A stretch of 64,000 nt of DNA from Flaveria trinervia (lineage: Eukaryota; Streptophyta; Magnoliopsida; Asterales; Asteraceae). This document shows positions 1-10,536 of this stretch, in pieces. Made by a program: the position numbers and the translations under genes. The notes beneath the pieces were generated by a model. The model was not told the origin of the DNA. It made no database searches and was given only the letters and a program-made list of their open reading frames with translations. Location: positions 65,241,635-65,305,634 of the forward strand of contig CM046451.1 in the NCBI GenBank assembly GCA_025506515.1, in the 5' to 3' direction. Positions within the stretch are counted from its first letter, which is position 1; the number at the start of each line of letters is the position of its first letter.

Positions 1-818
1 CTGTTGAGACCTTAGAGTCTCAGGATAAGTGATGTAAGGACCAGAAGAGCATGATGGCTGCTGATATGTCAGGTAATGCTGAGGTTGTGGGGTTAATGAC
101 CCTTGAGCAACAATTAAAGTGTTGCTAGCAGAAGACTCATGGGTCTGCTGGTTTGGTGGCCCTTCTTATTCTCCATCTCTAGACGCTATCCATCAAGGAT
201 GCTATAGAGCTCAGTCATGGAAAGAGTGTTCAAGTTTTCTGTTCTCTTGATAGAGACAAAGTAGAATGTCTACTCATTTAGAAGAGCACTCATGAACTTT
301 CTGGTGAGATCTCTAAGTTCAGGATTGATCTTCACAGACTAAAGAGAAGAGATAAGATCCATGTACCTGAAGTACTGCTAGCTGAGGGTCTCTCCAGCAA
401 TATGAGTGAAGTTCTCGAACTGCTGCTTCAGTGAGTCCTTCTTTCAGTCGTTGGAGTTGGAGTACATCTGGGCAAGTGCATCAAACATTTCTTTGGCAGT
501 CTTGCAATGCTTGAACCCCACCATCATAAAGTTCGGTATTGCAGTCATGAGAATTGTCATAGCATTGCTATCGATGTCTAACTTCTTCCTGTCTTCATCA
601 GAATAGTCTTCGACAGCTTTCTCTATCATGGCACCGTTTCCACTAGGTGAAGCCACCTTTGGCTTGTACGGTCCATTGACTATACAGTTCCACATTTTTC
701 TGTCTTGTTATCTAATGAAGCCTTCCATTCTTCTACTCCAAGACCTGAAGTATTTAGGAGTAATGATGGGAGCTTTTGTCATTGTTCCCATCTCTACCTC
801 AGATTTCTTAAGGGCCAT
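1..818 (-). pseudogene. gag: C1 gag, Ty1-copia (UBN2-type), interrupted and cut by window edge
   Basis: Gag capsid-like protein of a copia retrotransposon, which would package element RNA in cytoplasmic particles. The start is the ATG at 816-818, about 90 nt inside the primer site, opening MALKKSEVEMGT. Typical gag landmarks follow: a W-S-R-R-M-E-G-F-I stretch, MWNCIVNGPYKP, and SDEDRKKLDIDSNAM leading to KHCKTAKEMFDAL. An in-frame TAA (708-710) falls right after the first helix and further stops lie below 444, so it cannot be translated whole. It belongs to the element whose 5' LTR follows at 911-1780. The rest of that element lies beyond base 1. The family is certain; the exact distal reading frame is not. 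Confidence 0.85.
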
Positions 819-896
819 TTTAGTGACTGGGTGGTAGGGAGGAGTGAGAAACAGGTTGATTTGGATGGTTAGATCACACAATCAAGAGCCTGAGTA

Positions 897-908
897 GCTC
901 TGATACCA
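897..908 (-). promoter_or_regulatory. C1 primer binding site
   Basis: On the minus strand this reads TGGTATCAGAGC, a perfect match to the plant initiator tRNA-Met primer site. It is two bases from the LTR end, which fixes the 5' LTR boundary and the element's orientation. Confidence 0.93.
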
Positions 909-910
909 AT

Positions 911-1780
911 TGCAGGATCGGTATTTGTCACATAAACACAATGTTTTCTCTCAAACTCACCTAAAATCACACTCGGGTATGATAAGAATCAATAAGAGTT
1001 AATCACAATATTGAAAGTAACTATGAACACAGAAAGATAATTTTCAAGATACTTTTATATATTGATTCTCAACTCAAAATACAAGACTCGTACAAGCAGA
1101 AGATGATCTGTGTCACAATGAGTTACAACGAGATCCTATATATAATACTATCTACAGCCGGATATACTTTGATACCAGCTGGGATCCTTTAGCTAAAGCA
1201 TATACTACAAGACTATAGTTTAAGGTATCTCGGATAAAGTCTTATCTGAGATTTGGTAGTCAAGACATGTCCCTGACTTACCTTTGGTCACCAACTAAAG
1301 TTGGTAACATGTACTATTATGAAAAGGTAAACAGTGGAATAAAGTATGGTCAACAACATGACTCTTTGGGAAGAAGCCATGTTGTATCAGAAGTCTGCAG
1401 TGGAGTGTCAAAGACCATACTTGTGTCCACTGGTTATAGCAGTGTCTTCCGAAGGTTAAATGGCTTCGGAAGAGTAAGTGCTTCTGAAGCCACCTTATAC
1501 TTCGGAAGAGGCTCCTTCTTCCAAGACTTGGAGACTTCTTCTTTTCATCATACTTCGGAAGTGGTCTTCACTTTATTCTTCTAAGTCTTGAACTTCGGAA
1601 GTATGCATTTGTCTTTGGAAGTAGAATTCTGTCTTCGGAAGTTGGACTTTCCCTTTGTCTTGGGAACAACTCTACAACCTTCGGAAGTTCCATGATAAGC
1701 TTCGGAAGCCTTTGCATGCAGCACCAAAATAACTTCAGTGATATAGTTTTGGTTTCATTAGCCTCCTTCTTGATCCAACA
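911..1780 (-). repeat. C1 5' LTR (family C)
   Basis: An 870-bp LTR. On the minus strand it begins TGTTGGATCA and ends GATCCTGCA, with TG...CA ends and the primer site next to its 3' end. It carries at least eight exact CTTCGGAAG or CTTCCGAAG motifs plus one-base variants, between about 1445 and 1710 (U3 side). A TATATATA run near 1136-1147 could be the promoter. The same LTR is present, split, at 39926-53792. It is inserted in the pol linker of A0. Confidence 0.88.
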
Positions 1781-3065
1781 GATTGTTTCAGGATCTGTAG
1801 ATATCATATCAACACATGATCCTCATCCAAGATTTAAGCTAAGAAGACCTTCAAGCAAAACATCTTCAGCTCCATTTGGAACTACTTCTGCAAATAAAGT
1901 TTCTATGAGCTCCATAATGACAAACTCAACTGATACATCTGGATGCCTTCAAATTCCAGCTCAGAGGCTCCACAACCAGATAAAGATGCTTCAAATGTAG
2001 AAGAAAATAATGGAGGTGGTGATAGTGATCAAGAATTTCTTGATGCTGATAACCACTCAATTGATGAGAACATCAATGATGTCAGACACTCATTGGATCA
2101 AATCTGAATTTATAAGTGTGCTCATGTGGTGGGAGAAACATCTATGCCAAATCTAAATTTCTCTAATTTGGATCTCTTTCTGTAACTTGTTGTGATCCCT
2201 CAGCTAAGGATCTACAAGTCTCACCCCACCATAAACATCATTGGAGATGTTAACACAGGGGTAAGAACAAGAGGACAAACCCATGAAGCAAATATTTGTC
2301 TTCACACTTGTTTCTTATCCCAGATTGAGCCAGAAAAGTTGATGAGGCTCTGAAGGATGGAAGTTGGGTTGAAGCCATGCAACAGGAGTTGCTTCAATTC
2401 AAAAGACAGAAAGTTTGGAATGTTTGTCCTCTTCGTTATGGGAAGACTACCATTGGAACCAATGGGTGTTTAGGAACAAGAAGGATGATAGAGGCATTAT
2501 CATCAAGAATAAAGCTAGACTAGTTGTTCTAGGATACACATAAGAAAAAGGGATTGACTACACTGATGTCTATGCTCTTGTAGCAAGACTAGAAGCTGTT
2601 AGGATATTCGTGGCATTTGGTGCATCCAAAAACTTCAAGGTCTACCAGCTTGATGTGAAGTGTGCTCTTCTTTATGGAGTGATTGATGAAGAGGTGTATG
2701 TCAAACAACCACCTTGTTATGTACATCCTGATCATCCTGATTATGTCTGTAAGCTTGACAAAGCTCTTTATGGGTTGCATCAGGAACCTAGGAAGTGGCA
2801 TGAGACTCTATCTCAGTATCTTTGTAAACATGGATACAGGAAAACTACTATAGATGGAACTCTCTTCATCAAAGGACATGGAAATGACATACAGCAAGTT
2901 CAAGTAAATGTACCTGACATCATCTTTGGTTCAACTAATCCAAGGCTCTGCAAAGAATTTGAGATGTTGATGAAGGACGAATATGAAATGAGTGCCATAG
3001 GGGAACTCAATTTCTTTCTGGGAATTTAAGTGAAGCATGTTGAAGATGGCATGTTCATTAACTCT
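1781..3065 (+). pseudogene. pol: A0 pol fragment: integrase-RT linker and RT core
   Basis: Remnant of copia polyprotein, starting abruptly at the C1 LTR. The first part matches the Ser-rich integrase-RT linker of A1 (near 20585). The RT follows, with FQLDVKCAFLYG-like and VYVKQPP motifs at 2640-2720. The catalytic YVDD is replaced by NVPD (near 2911-2922), so the polymerase is dead. Frameshifts and a stop interrupt 2400-2610. After the FFLGI segment the sequence jumps to the post-pol spacer, so the end of RT and all of RNase H, roughly 1.1 kb relative to A1, are deleted. Confidence 0.85.
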
Positions 3066-3458
3066 CAGAAGCTCTGTTCCTTTGAACAAAACATTCAATT
3101 TTTAGTTTTTTCTTTCGAAGCAAAATTTTCATAACTCCTAGGAAAATCTTCCAAAGTCATTTTAGCTTCGGAAGCCTGTTCATTAAAACATCCGTGGATA
3201 ATTTACCTTCACAAGCTTTTTGACTTCTAAGAAAACTACTTTTTGAGCAAAAGTAAACTAATTCTTTCGAGGTAGGACAGACATTCGGATTTCAAAGTTT
3301 ATTCGTTTTTATTAAACATTATCTGAAATCCTTTTTCACATATAAACACAATGGTTTCCCCCACTTTCTATCATCTCCTTCTTCCTCTGGACCTAAAAAC
3401 CCAAATTTCTCTCTGAAATTTCTTTCTTTCTTCTTTCTTCATCCTGAAGCGTCCTCAA
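3066..3458 (+). other. A0 pol-ORF3 spacer (deleted form)
   Basis: Non-coding spacer between pol and the third ORF, homologous to the end of the A1 spacer (22970-23334). It contains decayed CTTCGGAAG-like words, a TATAAA, and a long C/T-rich tract just before the ORF start. No gene is seen in it. Confidence 0.7.
3341..3346 (+). promoter_or_regulatory. A0 candidate internal TATA box for ORF3
   Basis: TATAAA followed by a C/T-rich leader. It lies 113 nt before the A0 ORF3 start position, the same distance as in A1 and A2, although the copies differ elsewhere. Confidence 0.5.
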
Positions 3459-4233
3459 GTGGTCAACCTTAACCGCAGAAATGATCTGAACTTTACCATG
3501 CCGTTACACAGGCAACATATCCAAGTTGCTCTATTACACTCTAAGAAAGATCCTCATTTCTTAGAGGTTTGTCGACTCTTAGCTCTATCAAAGTACTTCA
3601 CCTCCCTTACTAATGATCCTACTCTTTATGAGGATCAAATGCTTGAATTTGGAAGACCTGCCAAGAGGTCATCATGGATGGAGAGAAGGCATTGTCTTCC
3701 ACAGTGCAGGGGAGAACAGTCTTCATCACTCTGGCCATCATCAACATGCATCTTCAGTTGGATGATGAAGAAGGTGAGGTGTTCTTTCTCAAAGAAGCTG
3801 TTAACCAGTCCTTTGAGCAGATAGGCTATGAGGGAGATTGTTCTGTCAAGACCTTCAGGAAAGGGAAGGTCTCCTCCCAATGGAAATTCCTGCTCCATGT
3901 GGTTATCCATAGCTTATCAAACAAGCATTATGGATAGGACAAGATTCCATAGGATCTTTCCTTCATTGTTCATGGGATGGTTCAGGGAGTCAAGTTCAGG
4001 TAATCTCAGTTTGTTTATACTAATCTGCTTGCAAAATTGGACTCCTTAGAGTACTATATGTTCCCTAGATGTGTTCAATACATTCTTAACTATGAATTGG
4101 GCTCACAGTTAAGGGGAATAGGTAATACTCTTAAATTGGGACAGATGAAGCCTAACATGTTTAAAATACTAAGAAAGCCCACTGTTGGCTTCTCTAGGGT
4201 AGAAACAGCCCTTGTCCCAAAAATGTTAGAGCT
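3459..4233 (+). pseudogene. A0 ORF3, N-terminal domain, fused to B1 gag
   Basis: The N-terminal part of the extra 3' ORF of family A. Function is unknown. The start codon has decayed to GTG (ATG in A1 and A2). Conserved blocks include NDLNFTMPLHRQH, YFTSLTNDPTLYEDQ and PKMLELI. A frameshift near 3650 moves the reading frame, and more follow. At 4233/4234 the sequence changes within a codon into family B gag, with no LTR or primer site in between, so the downstream half of A0 ORF3, its LTR and the 5' end of B1 are all missing. This is a deletion or recombination join. Confidence 0.8.
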
Positions 4234-5073
4234 CATTGATGTCTGGAGCACCTCTTCAGACTGCTTTTGTGTCAAGCTTATCTGGTCCTTCACAAGTCTC
4301 TCCTTCAGGATCAGAAACGTCAGGGTGTTCTAGTACCCAATATATCGGATCCGAAGCAAATGTTACGAGACTGAAGACTGAGAATCTTGGAAACGTGACA
4401 GTAGAAGTAGCTCGAGAGCACATGGATCTCTTGGCAGCAGTGGTCCATTCCTATGATGGACTCATTGCTGGAAAAATTGGAAACTACCATCTCGCAGATG
4501 AGGACTACGAACAGGTTGATGAGACTGAACTGGAAAGGATGGATATTATGTGGGCCTTAGCAAGTGCTGTCCGGAGAGCAAAGAATTTCGTGAAGAAGAC
4601 CGGACAAAACTTGGTTGCTACTAAGGACACTACTTTGGTTTCGACAAGAGCAAGGTGACCTGCTTCAACTGTGGAGAAAAAGGACACTTCAAAAGAGAAT
4701 GTGTGAAGCCAAAGAAGACTGGAAACGGGAATCCATTCTCATCCTTCACTCATCAAGACAAGCAAGCTAGCAGTTCTACATCATCAGGCAAGGATCCAAA
4801 GCTTTGACCTCCCATGATGATGAAGGACAGGACTGGAGCTTTAGGTTTGTATCTTCGGGAGAATCCAATATTGCGAGCGTGGATGACTTAGATGATGATT
4901 CCGCAAGTGAAGGAGAAATTGCAGTTGAGATAGCGATGTCAAATATTGAAGAGACAACTGCAACTGAGGTCAGCTACAAGCCTAAAGAAGGGATTTCAAC
5001 AACAAAGACAGAATCACCAGAACCAGAGACATCTGATGCTGGGTTGATGGCTAACTCTTCTGAACCTCCCCAG
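4234..5073 (+). pseudogene. gag: B1 gag, C-terminal half with CCHC zinc knuckle 1
   Basis: C-terminal Gag of family B. It begins at the segment matching SGAPLQTAFISS in B2 (near 57950) and includes the conserved block ending in DIMWALASAVRRAK. A first CX2CX4HX4C knuckle (CFNCGEKGHFKREC, 4661-4702) has all ligands intact, unlike the B2 and B3 copies. Two single-base deletions, near 4636 and 4800, split it into three frames. The acidic tail continues to ...SSEPPQ at 5073, where a perfect CAG/GTAAGT donor begins. The N-terminal capsid region and 5' LTR are absent. Confidence 0.85.
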
Positions 5074-6300
5074 GTAAGTACCACTGACCAACAATTTAAA
5101 AATCATGCATGTTCTGATTGTGATACTTTTAGAGATAGCATAGATGAGAAATTTGCTAGGTTGCTAGATCATAATGATAGCCTAGTAAAGGATTTGAAAC
5201 TGTGCACTGAGGCAAATAGAGTTTTAAAACAAAATGAGCATAGTTACAAAGAAAAGGTAGACCTGTTGAATAACAGCTTAGGGAAACTGAAGTAGTAGCA
5301 TTTAACCAAGCTAATGACATTAGGCACTATCTTAACTCCCTAGAAGACACTAAGAAACAAAAAGCAGTCTTAGACGTAGAAGTTAACTCTTTAAAGCAAA
5401 AACTGCACAGTTGGACAAGTTCATCTCATATTGTCCAACACTTAGTGAGAGAGCGTAACAATGGGGAGGGTTTGGGTTATAAAGTGGTTCCACCACCCCC
5501 TGAGACCTTGATGAACACTAAGAGTAGACCAATAAATAACAACCCCATCAAGGATCATGTGGTGTCTGCTCTTCTTGTTAGTGATCCAGATTCCTCATGT
5601 TCATCAATTGGATCTGGAACAAAACAAAAGGAGGCCACTTCAAAGGAAAAGGGTAAAATGCCTTGTGTTAATCTGGAAAAAGAATTTGAAAAGGTTAATA
5701 TAAAGTCCGAGTCAAACAAAGTCAAATCTGAATCTAAAAGGACTGCTAATGTTAATCTTTCACAAGCTTCATGTCAAAAACCAGTTAACCAAAAGGAAAA
5801 AGATGTTAAAACAATTGATTTTGTTAAACAGAAGAAAACATAAAAAGAAACAGAGTCAAAACCCAAACTAAGTGATGTTACTAGGGTGTCACACACATCT
5901 CCACAAAGAAAGTTTAATCATAAAGTCGATAGCACGTCGTGCTACAACTGTGGAGAGTGTGGACACATTGCTTCCTTTTGTCCTTACTATCAGACACCTA
6001 GGAAGAAGATTGAACTTCAGGATTCAAAACCTAGGTATTCTAAGAGGAGTTCTTTAACTCCACCTAGAAGAACTAGTGAACCTAACGTTCAACCCATTAG
6101 CCAGTCGACTGTTTATCACAAACAGGCATTGCACAAATCTGGCTTATGAAAAGAGACGTCATCCTCTGTGTCTGATAATGATGACAAGAAGGAACCTGAG
6201 CTACCCTCACCCTTTAAGGGTCAATGGGTTGAATTCATGATGTGTGATGCCTCTGGGAAACCCAAGCCAGTAAAGGCTTGGGTTCCTAACCTAAACTAAT
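5074..6300 (+). pseudogene. gag: B1 Gag extension with coiled coil and zinc knuckle 2
   Basis: The reading frame inside the candidate intron. A heptad-rich stretch (about 5140-5300, DSLVKDLKLCTEANRVL) is likely coiled coil. A Ser/Lys-rich region follows, then a second intact CX2CX4HX4C knuckle (CYNCGECGHIASFC, 5940-5981), and finally a KAWVPNLN tail. The terminating TAA is embedded in the CTAAT that would serve as branch site. At least two frameshifts (near 5293 and 5845) break it. The same order (knuckle 1, helical region, knuckle 2, KAWV tail) is seen in A1 and A2. Its role is unknown, and the second knuckle suggests RNA binding. Confidence 0.7.
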
Positions 6301-6320
6301 GTTTTACATTGTATGTGTAG
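5074..6320 (+). other. B1 candidate gag-pol intron (1247 bp)
   Basis: The 5' end is CAG/GTAAGT. The 3' end is CTAAT (6296-6300), then a T-rich stretch and TGTAG at 6320. Both exon edges fall between codons, so splicing would join ...SSEPPQ to GVHYSAETNTW and the protease. Copy B3 lacks exactly this interval, with the flanking residues colinear and of equal length. A and B share the arrangement. If retained, the segment codes for a Gag extension. Splicing itself is inferred. Stop-codon readthrough or another strategy is the rival. Confidence 0.72.
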
Positions 6321-7424
6321 GGTGTTCACTACAGTGCTGAAACCAACACGTGGATTGTAGATAGCGGAGCATCCAGGCACATGACAGGAAACATGGCTCT
6401 TTTATCAAACGTCAAGCAAATAAAAGGAGGGCATGTTTCATTTGCTGGAAACAAGGGAGGCTATATCACAGCTCAGGGAGAAGTTGGAAATCAGAAAGTT
6501 AAGTTTGATAAGGTGAACTACGTTCAACAACTTCAAAACAACTTACTTTCTGTTTCCCAAATCTGTGATAAAGGGTTTAAAGTCATATTTGACAACAAGA
6601 AATGTTACGTCCTAAAGAAAGACTATGTGATTCCGGAGGATCAAGTTCTGATGACAGCTTCAAGATATAAAGACCTTTATGTTTTGGATCTCTCAACGGC
6701 TTCTACAATGGATCATGAAGCTCAGTGCTTCCTATCAAAAGCTATCGAGAAGGACTCCATCTCCTGGCACAGGAGAATGGGCCACATAAATCAACGAAAG
6801 ATGAATCACTTGATTCAGAAGGATCTAGTGCGAGGTGTTAACGTCAAAAATTTCCAACTTCCTGATTTCTATGTAGCATGCAAGAAAGGCAAACAGTCGA
6901 AGTAGACTCATAAGGAAAAGAAAGTTCATTCTATCGAGCTTCCTCTTGAACTACTTCACATGGATCTGTTTGGTCCAGTCAGTATAAAGAGCATTGCAGG
7001 TGACCTATACTGTTATGTGGTTACTGATGACTACTCAAGATTCTCTTGGGTAATGTTTTTGAAGTCCAACTCAGAAACATTTGAGTCATTCAAAGAATTA
7101 GTAACCACACTGGAATCTCTCTACAAGATGAAGGTGAGACAAGTACGCTCAAACAACGGGACTGAATTCATGAATCAGTGGATGGAGGCTTATTGCAAGG
7201 AAAAGGGAATTGTGCATCAATTCACTTCTGCCTATACGCCTAAGATGAATGGTGTTGCTGAGAGAAAGAACAGAAGCTTGATAGAGACAGCACAGATAAT
7301 GCTGGCAGACTCGAAACTGCCTATCCAATTCTGGAATGAGGCAGTGGCTAATGCATGTTATACACTGAGTTCTGATAGTCAAGCGCCACGGAAAGACATG
7401 TTACGAGCTACTACAACAACGTAA
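6321..7424 (+). pseudogene. pol: B1 protease and integrase
   Basis: Aspartic protease and integrase of family B Pol, in one frame apart from a TAG at 6903-6905. The protease site is WIVDSGASRHMTG (6351-6389). The pre-integrase HHCC finger is WHRRMGHIN...YVACKKGK, where the first Cys is Tyr (Cys in B3). The catalytic core has HMDLFGP, then RSNNGTEF, in which the second catalytic Asp is Asn, then MNGVAERKN with the Glu. The integrase is therefore inactive twice over. The frame is lost near 7424, after LADSKLPIQFWNEAV and a short divergent end. Inclusion of 6321-6380 rests on the splice model and on open reading from 6321. Confidence 0.88.
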
Positions 7425-8240
7425 ACCGAATCTGGAGTATCTCAAACCATTTGGCGCGCCGTGCACACTTCTGAAGAAAACTCAAGAAGGAAAATTTAGC
7501 GAGAAGACTGATGAAAAGATCATCTTAGGATACAACATACCGAACAAGAGAGTTTACAACAAGTCAACGGGTTTAGTAGAACTGTGGTGTAATGTTGATG
7601 TTCAGAGATATACCACACCACCTACTACAAAGGACCCACGTACTTTTTGGACTATGATGGATTCTTTAAGTCCTTCAACATCCCTATCTCTCCTTCTGAT
7701 GATGAGTTACCTACTCGAATGATGTATGATATCTTGAATACTCCATCTCTTGATTCAACATCATCGAGTTCACAGGGAGAATCATCTACTCAATCAGGGG
7801 GATTAGTCGACGACAGTGACTCCTCCTTTGAAGATGAAGCTAAAGAAGATGACCAGAATAGTCAGGAGAAATAGGTTCCAGTTCCTGAATGTCCACAAGC
7901 ATCTAACGGTGATGCACCTTCGACTTCGAAACCTCAAACTCCTTATACCTCAGATGCAGAACCAAATGTTCATAATCTTGGCTCTAAGGTAGTTGTTCCT
8001 ACTACTCCAGGATCACGTATAAACATCAATTATCCCTTATACAATGTCATTGGGGATGTCAGATTAGGAGTACAAGCCCAAAATCAGCTCTACTCAGCTG
8101 ATTATGCCTCTGTTATGGAAAAGGGATACATTCATGATGGTGCTTATCGGTGTTTTGTCTCGCGCTTTGAGCCAAAATACGTCAGTGATGTACTAAACAA
8201 TGTGGCATGGGTGAGTGCCATGCAATAAGAACTTCTTCAG
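7425..8240 (+). pseudogene. pol: B1 integrase C-terminus and integrase-RT linker
   Basis: Decayed copia segment joining integrase to reverse transcriptase. The GKFSEKTDEKIILGYNI-like block (about 7490-7545) is the usual integrase C-terminal feature. A Ser/Asp/Glu-rich linker follows (DELPTRMMYDILNTPSLDST, 7700-7760), ending at a TAG at 7872-7874. The sequence before the RT, NYPLYNVIGDVRLG to FEPKYVSDVLNNVAW, matches the standard copia RT approach. Several frame changes make it untranslatable. Confidence 0.78.
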
Positions 8241-9722
8241 TTCAAGAAGTTAGGAGTATGGACTCTGGTAGATAGACCTAAAGGCGCTAAGGTCATTGGC
8301 ACCAAATGGGTCATGAAATGCAAGAAGGATGACCAAGGGGTCATTATCAAGAACAAGGCTCGACTGGTTGTTCAGGATTTTCGCCAAGTCTAGGGGATTG
8401 ACTACAATGAAGTGTTTGCACCCGTGGCAAGGATGGAAGCCATCCGTATCTTTCTTTCCTATGCATCGTATATGAAGATTAAAGTCTATCAATTAGATGT
8501 GAAGAGTGCATTCCTTCATGGGGAAATTCAAGAGACAGTGTATGTCAGTCAACCCTAGGGATTTGAAGATCTTTATCATCGGGACAGAGTTTACAATCTC
8601 TACGAGGCCTTATACGGGCATCATCAAGCTCCAAGGGCCTGGTATGAGAAACTCTCAACTCATCTTGTGAAACACGACTTTCGCAGGGGAGTCATTGACT
8701 GCACACTGTTTATCAAAGAAATAGATGGAGGCCTACTGCTAGTACAAATCTATGTCGATGATATAATCTTCGGTTCAAAGAAGGAAGAATTATGCAAAGA
8801 GTTTGAAGCAGTTATGAAAAAAGAGTTTGAGATGAGTGCTATGGGGGAGATGAAATTCTTTCTTGGGTTACAAGTGGATCAGACACCAAATGGGATCTTT
8901 CTACATCAGACCAAGTATGTGGGAGACATTCTCAGTTGGTTTGACATGGAGAATGCTTCTGCTGTTGGGACTCCACTCGCTACAAATCATGATATAGCAC
9001 CTGACGAAAATGGAGATCTGGTAGATGCCACAATGTACCGAGGAATGATTGGATCCCTCATGTATCTCACTGCCTCAAGACCTGATATCATGTATGCTAC
9101 ATGTTTATGTTCTAGATATCAGGCTAAGCCTAAGGTTAACCATCTGATCGGGGTCAAAAGGATATTTCGTTATCTGAAGGGTACACCCACAGTTGGGTTG
9201 TGGTATCCTCATGATGATGACTTTGAGCTCACGGCGTATAGTGACTCGGATTACGGGGGCTGCAAGATGAACTACAAGTCTACATCAGCAAGGTGTCAAT
9301 TCTTTGGGAGGAGATTAGTTACCTGGCAGTGTAAGAAGCAAACCTCGGTTGCATTATCAACCTGTGAAGCCGAATACGTTGCTGCTGCAAGTTGCTGTTC
9401 ACAAATCATCTGGATTCAACAGCAAATGCGAGATTATGGTTTAAAGTTTTCTTCTACTCCTATCTTTGTTGATAACTCTCCTGCAATTGCAGTAACTAAA
9501 AATCCGGTACAACATCCAAAGACCAAACACATCGGTATTAAATACCATTTCATAAGAGACTGTTTTGAAAAGAACTTAATCGATGTGGTAAAAATTAATA
9601 CTGACTTTCAATGCGCTGACCTCTATACAAAAGCCTTTGATAAACCACGTTTTCTATATCTGTTAGAGGTCAACGACGTTAAAAAGAAAAGTGATGTTAT
9701 TCCTGATGATGATCATGTGTAG
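8241..9722 (+). pseudogene. pol: B1 reverse transcriptase and RNase H
   Basis: Copia RT (RVT_2 family) plus RNase H. The RT starts with GTKWVMKCKKDD and has stops in DFRQV*GIDY and VYVSQP*GFED. From 8667 the frame is open to the end. The YVDDIIFGS polymerase site is intact (8752-8778). RNase H keeps its acidic set in YSDSDYGGC, STCEAEYVAAASC and FVDNSPAI, and ends with the usual DLYTKAFDKPRF tail. The 351-codon open stretch is the best preserved pol segment of family B here. It probably still cannot be expressed because of the upstream breaks. Confidence 0.9.
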
Positions 9723-9850
9723 TTCGATGCATTGTAGTTATATTTTTTTTATTTTTTCTTATTATTTTATTCTGTTTAAATTAAATTCATGTTATTTAGC
9801 TGTCTGTTAAAATCCTAAAATAATTAAATCTAGTATGATTTTAGAATTCT

Positions 9851-9860
9851 AGGGGGAGAG
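9851..9860 (+). promoter_or_regulatory. Internal polypurine tract-like site after B1 pol
   Basis: AGGGGGAGAG lies about 130 bases after the pol stop. It resembles the tract that precedes the 3' LTR (15756-15764) but is about 5.9 kb upstream of it. It could prime an internal plus strand, or be a relic of an ORF3-less ancestor. Confidence 0.45.
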
Positions 9861-10426
9861 TAGGTCAGCTAGTAATATTAAAAAAACGAGGGAGAAGGAG
9901 TGGATAGCTGATATAAGGTAGATCGTATCTGTGATACCGATTCAAACCTTTTGAAAAATGATAGTTCACAGGAACAAATCAAAAGGGAATTTAAAATTTT
10001 ATTTTAGAAAAGATGCAAAATTCAAAGTATAAGTCTGTGTAGTCTAAGCAATATAAAAGGGAAGATGATAGAAAAATGGTAGCTACTAAGGTAACACAAA
10101 GAAAGTACACCTAGAGGTTGCTAGACCACAAATGATATGTTGGTAGATTCAACACAATAGATGATTAGAACTGACTGGTGATCTCAAGATCAAACTAAGT
10201 TGTTCAACTGACTGTGGGCTGCCATCTTATCACTGGTTAACACAATCAACAATATTCCAATAAGGGGTAATGAGCATGTAAATGCCACCAATGTGTGCGG
10301 ATGACCATAGATAGAGCAAAGCATGAAAAAAATGAAAGACAAATGCTATCAAGCAAATGACATATGTTGTTGGTGCATTCTGTGCAAAAGAAAATTTAGC
10401 TGCTCTAACAAGAAGATAGGTTGTGT

Positions 10427-10536
10427 GCCTCTCTGTTGTGCGATGGCACTGACCTGAGGATAATCATAACCTAGATATTCTAGAATTCATTGTTGTTTGC
10501 CGCCTCTCTGCTGTGCGATGGCACTGACCTGAGGAT
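10427..10536 (+). repeat. 35-bp direct repeat, 75-bp period
   Basis: Copies at 10427-10461 and 10502-10536 share GCCTCTCTG(T/C)TGTGCG followed by ATGGCACTGACCTGAGGAT, with one mismatch. It is a simple local duplication in the spacer. Confidence 0.8.

Noticed and set aside
1267..2000. Open frames in both directions over the C1 LTR edge
   Set aside because: They cross an LTR boundary into A0 linker sequence and show no protein family features.
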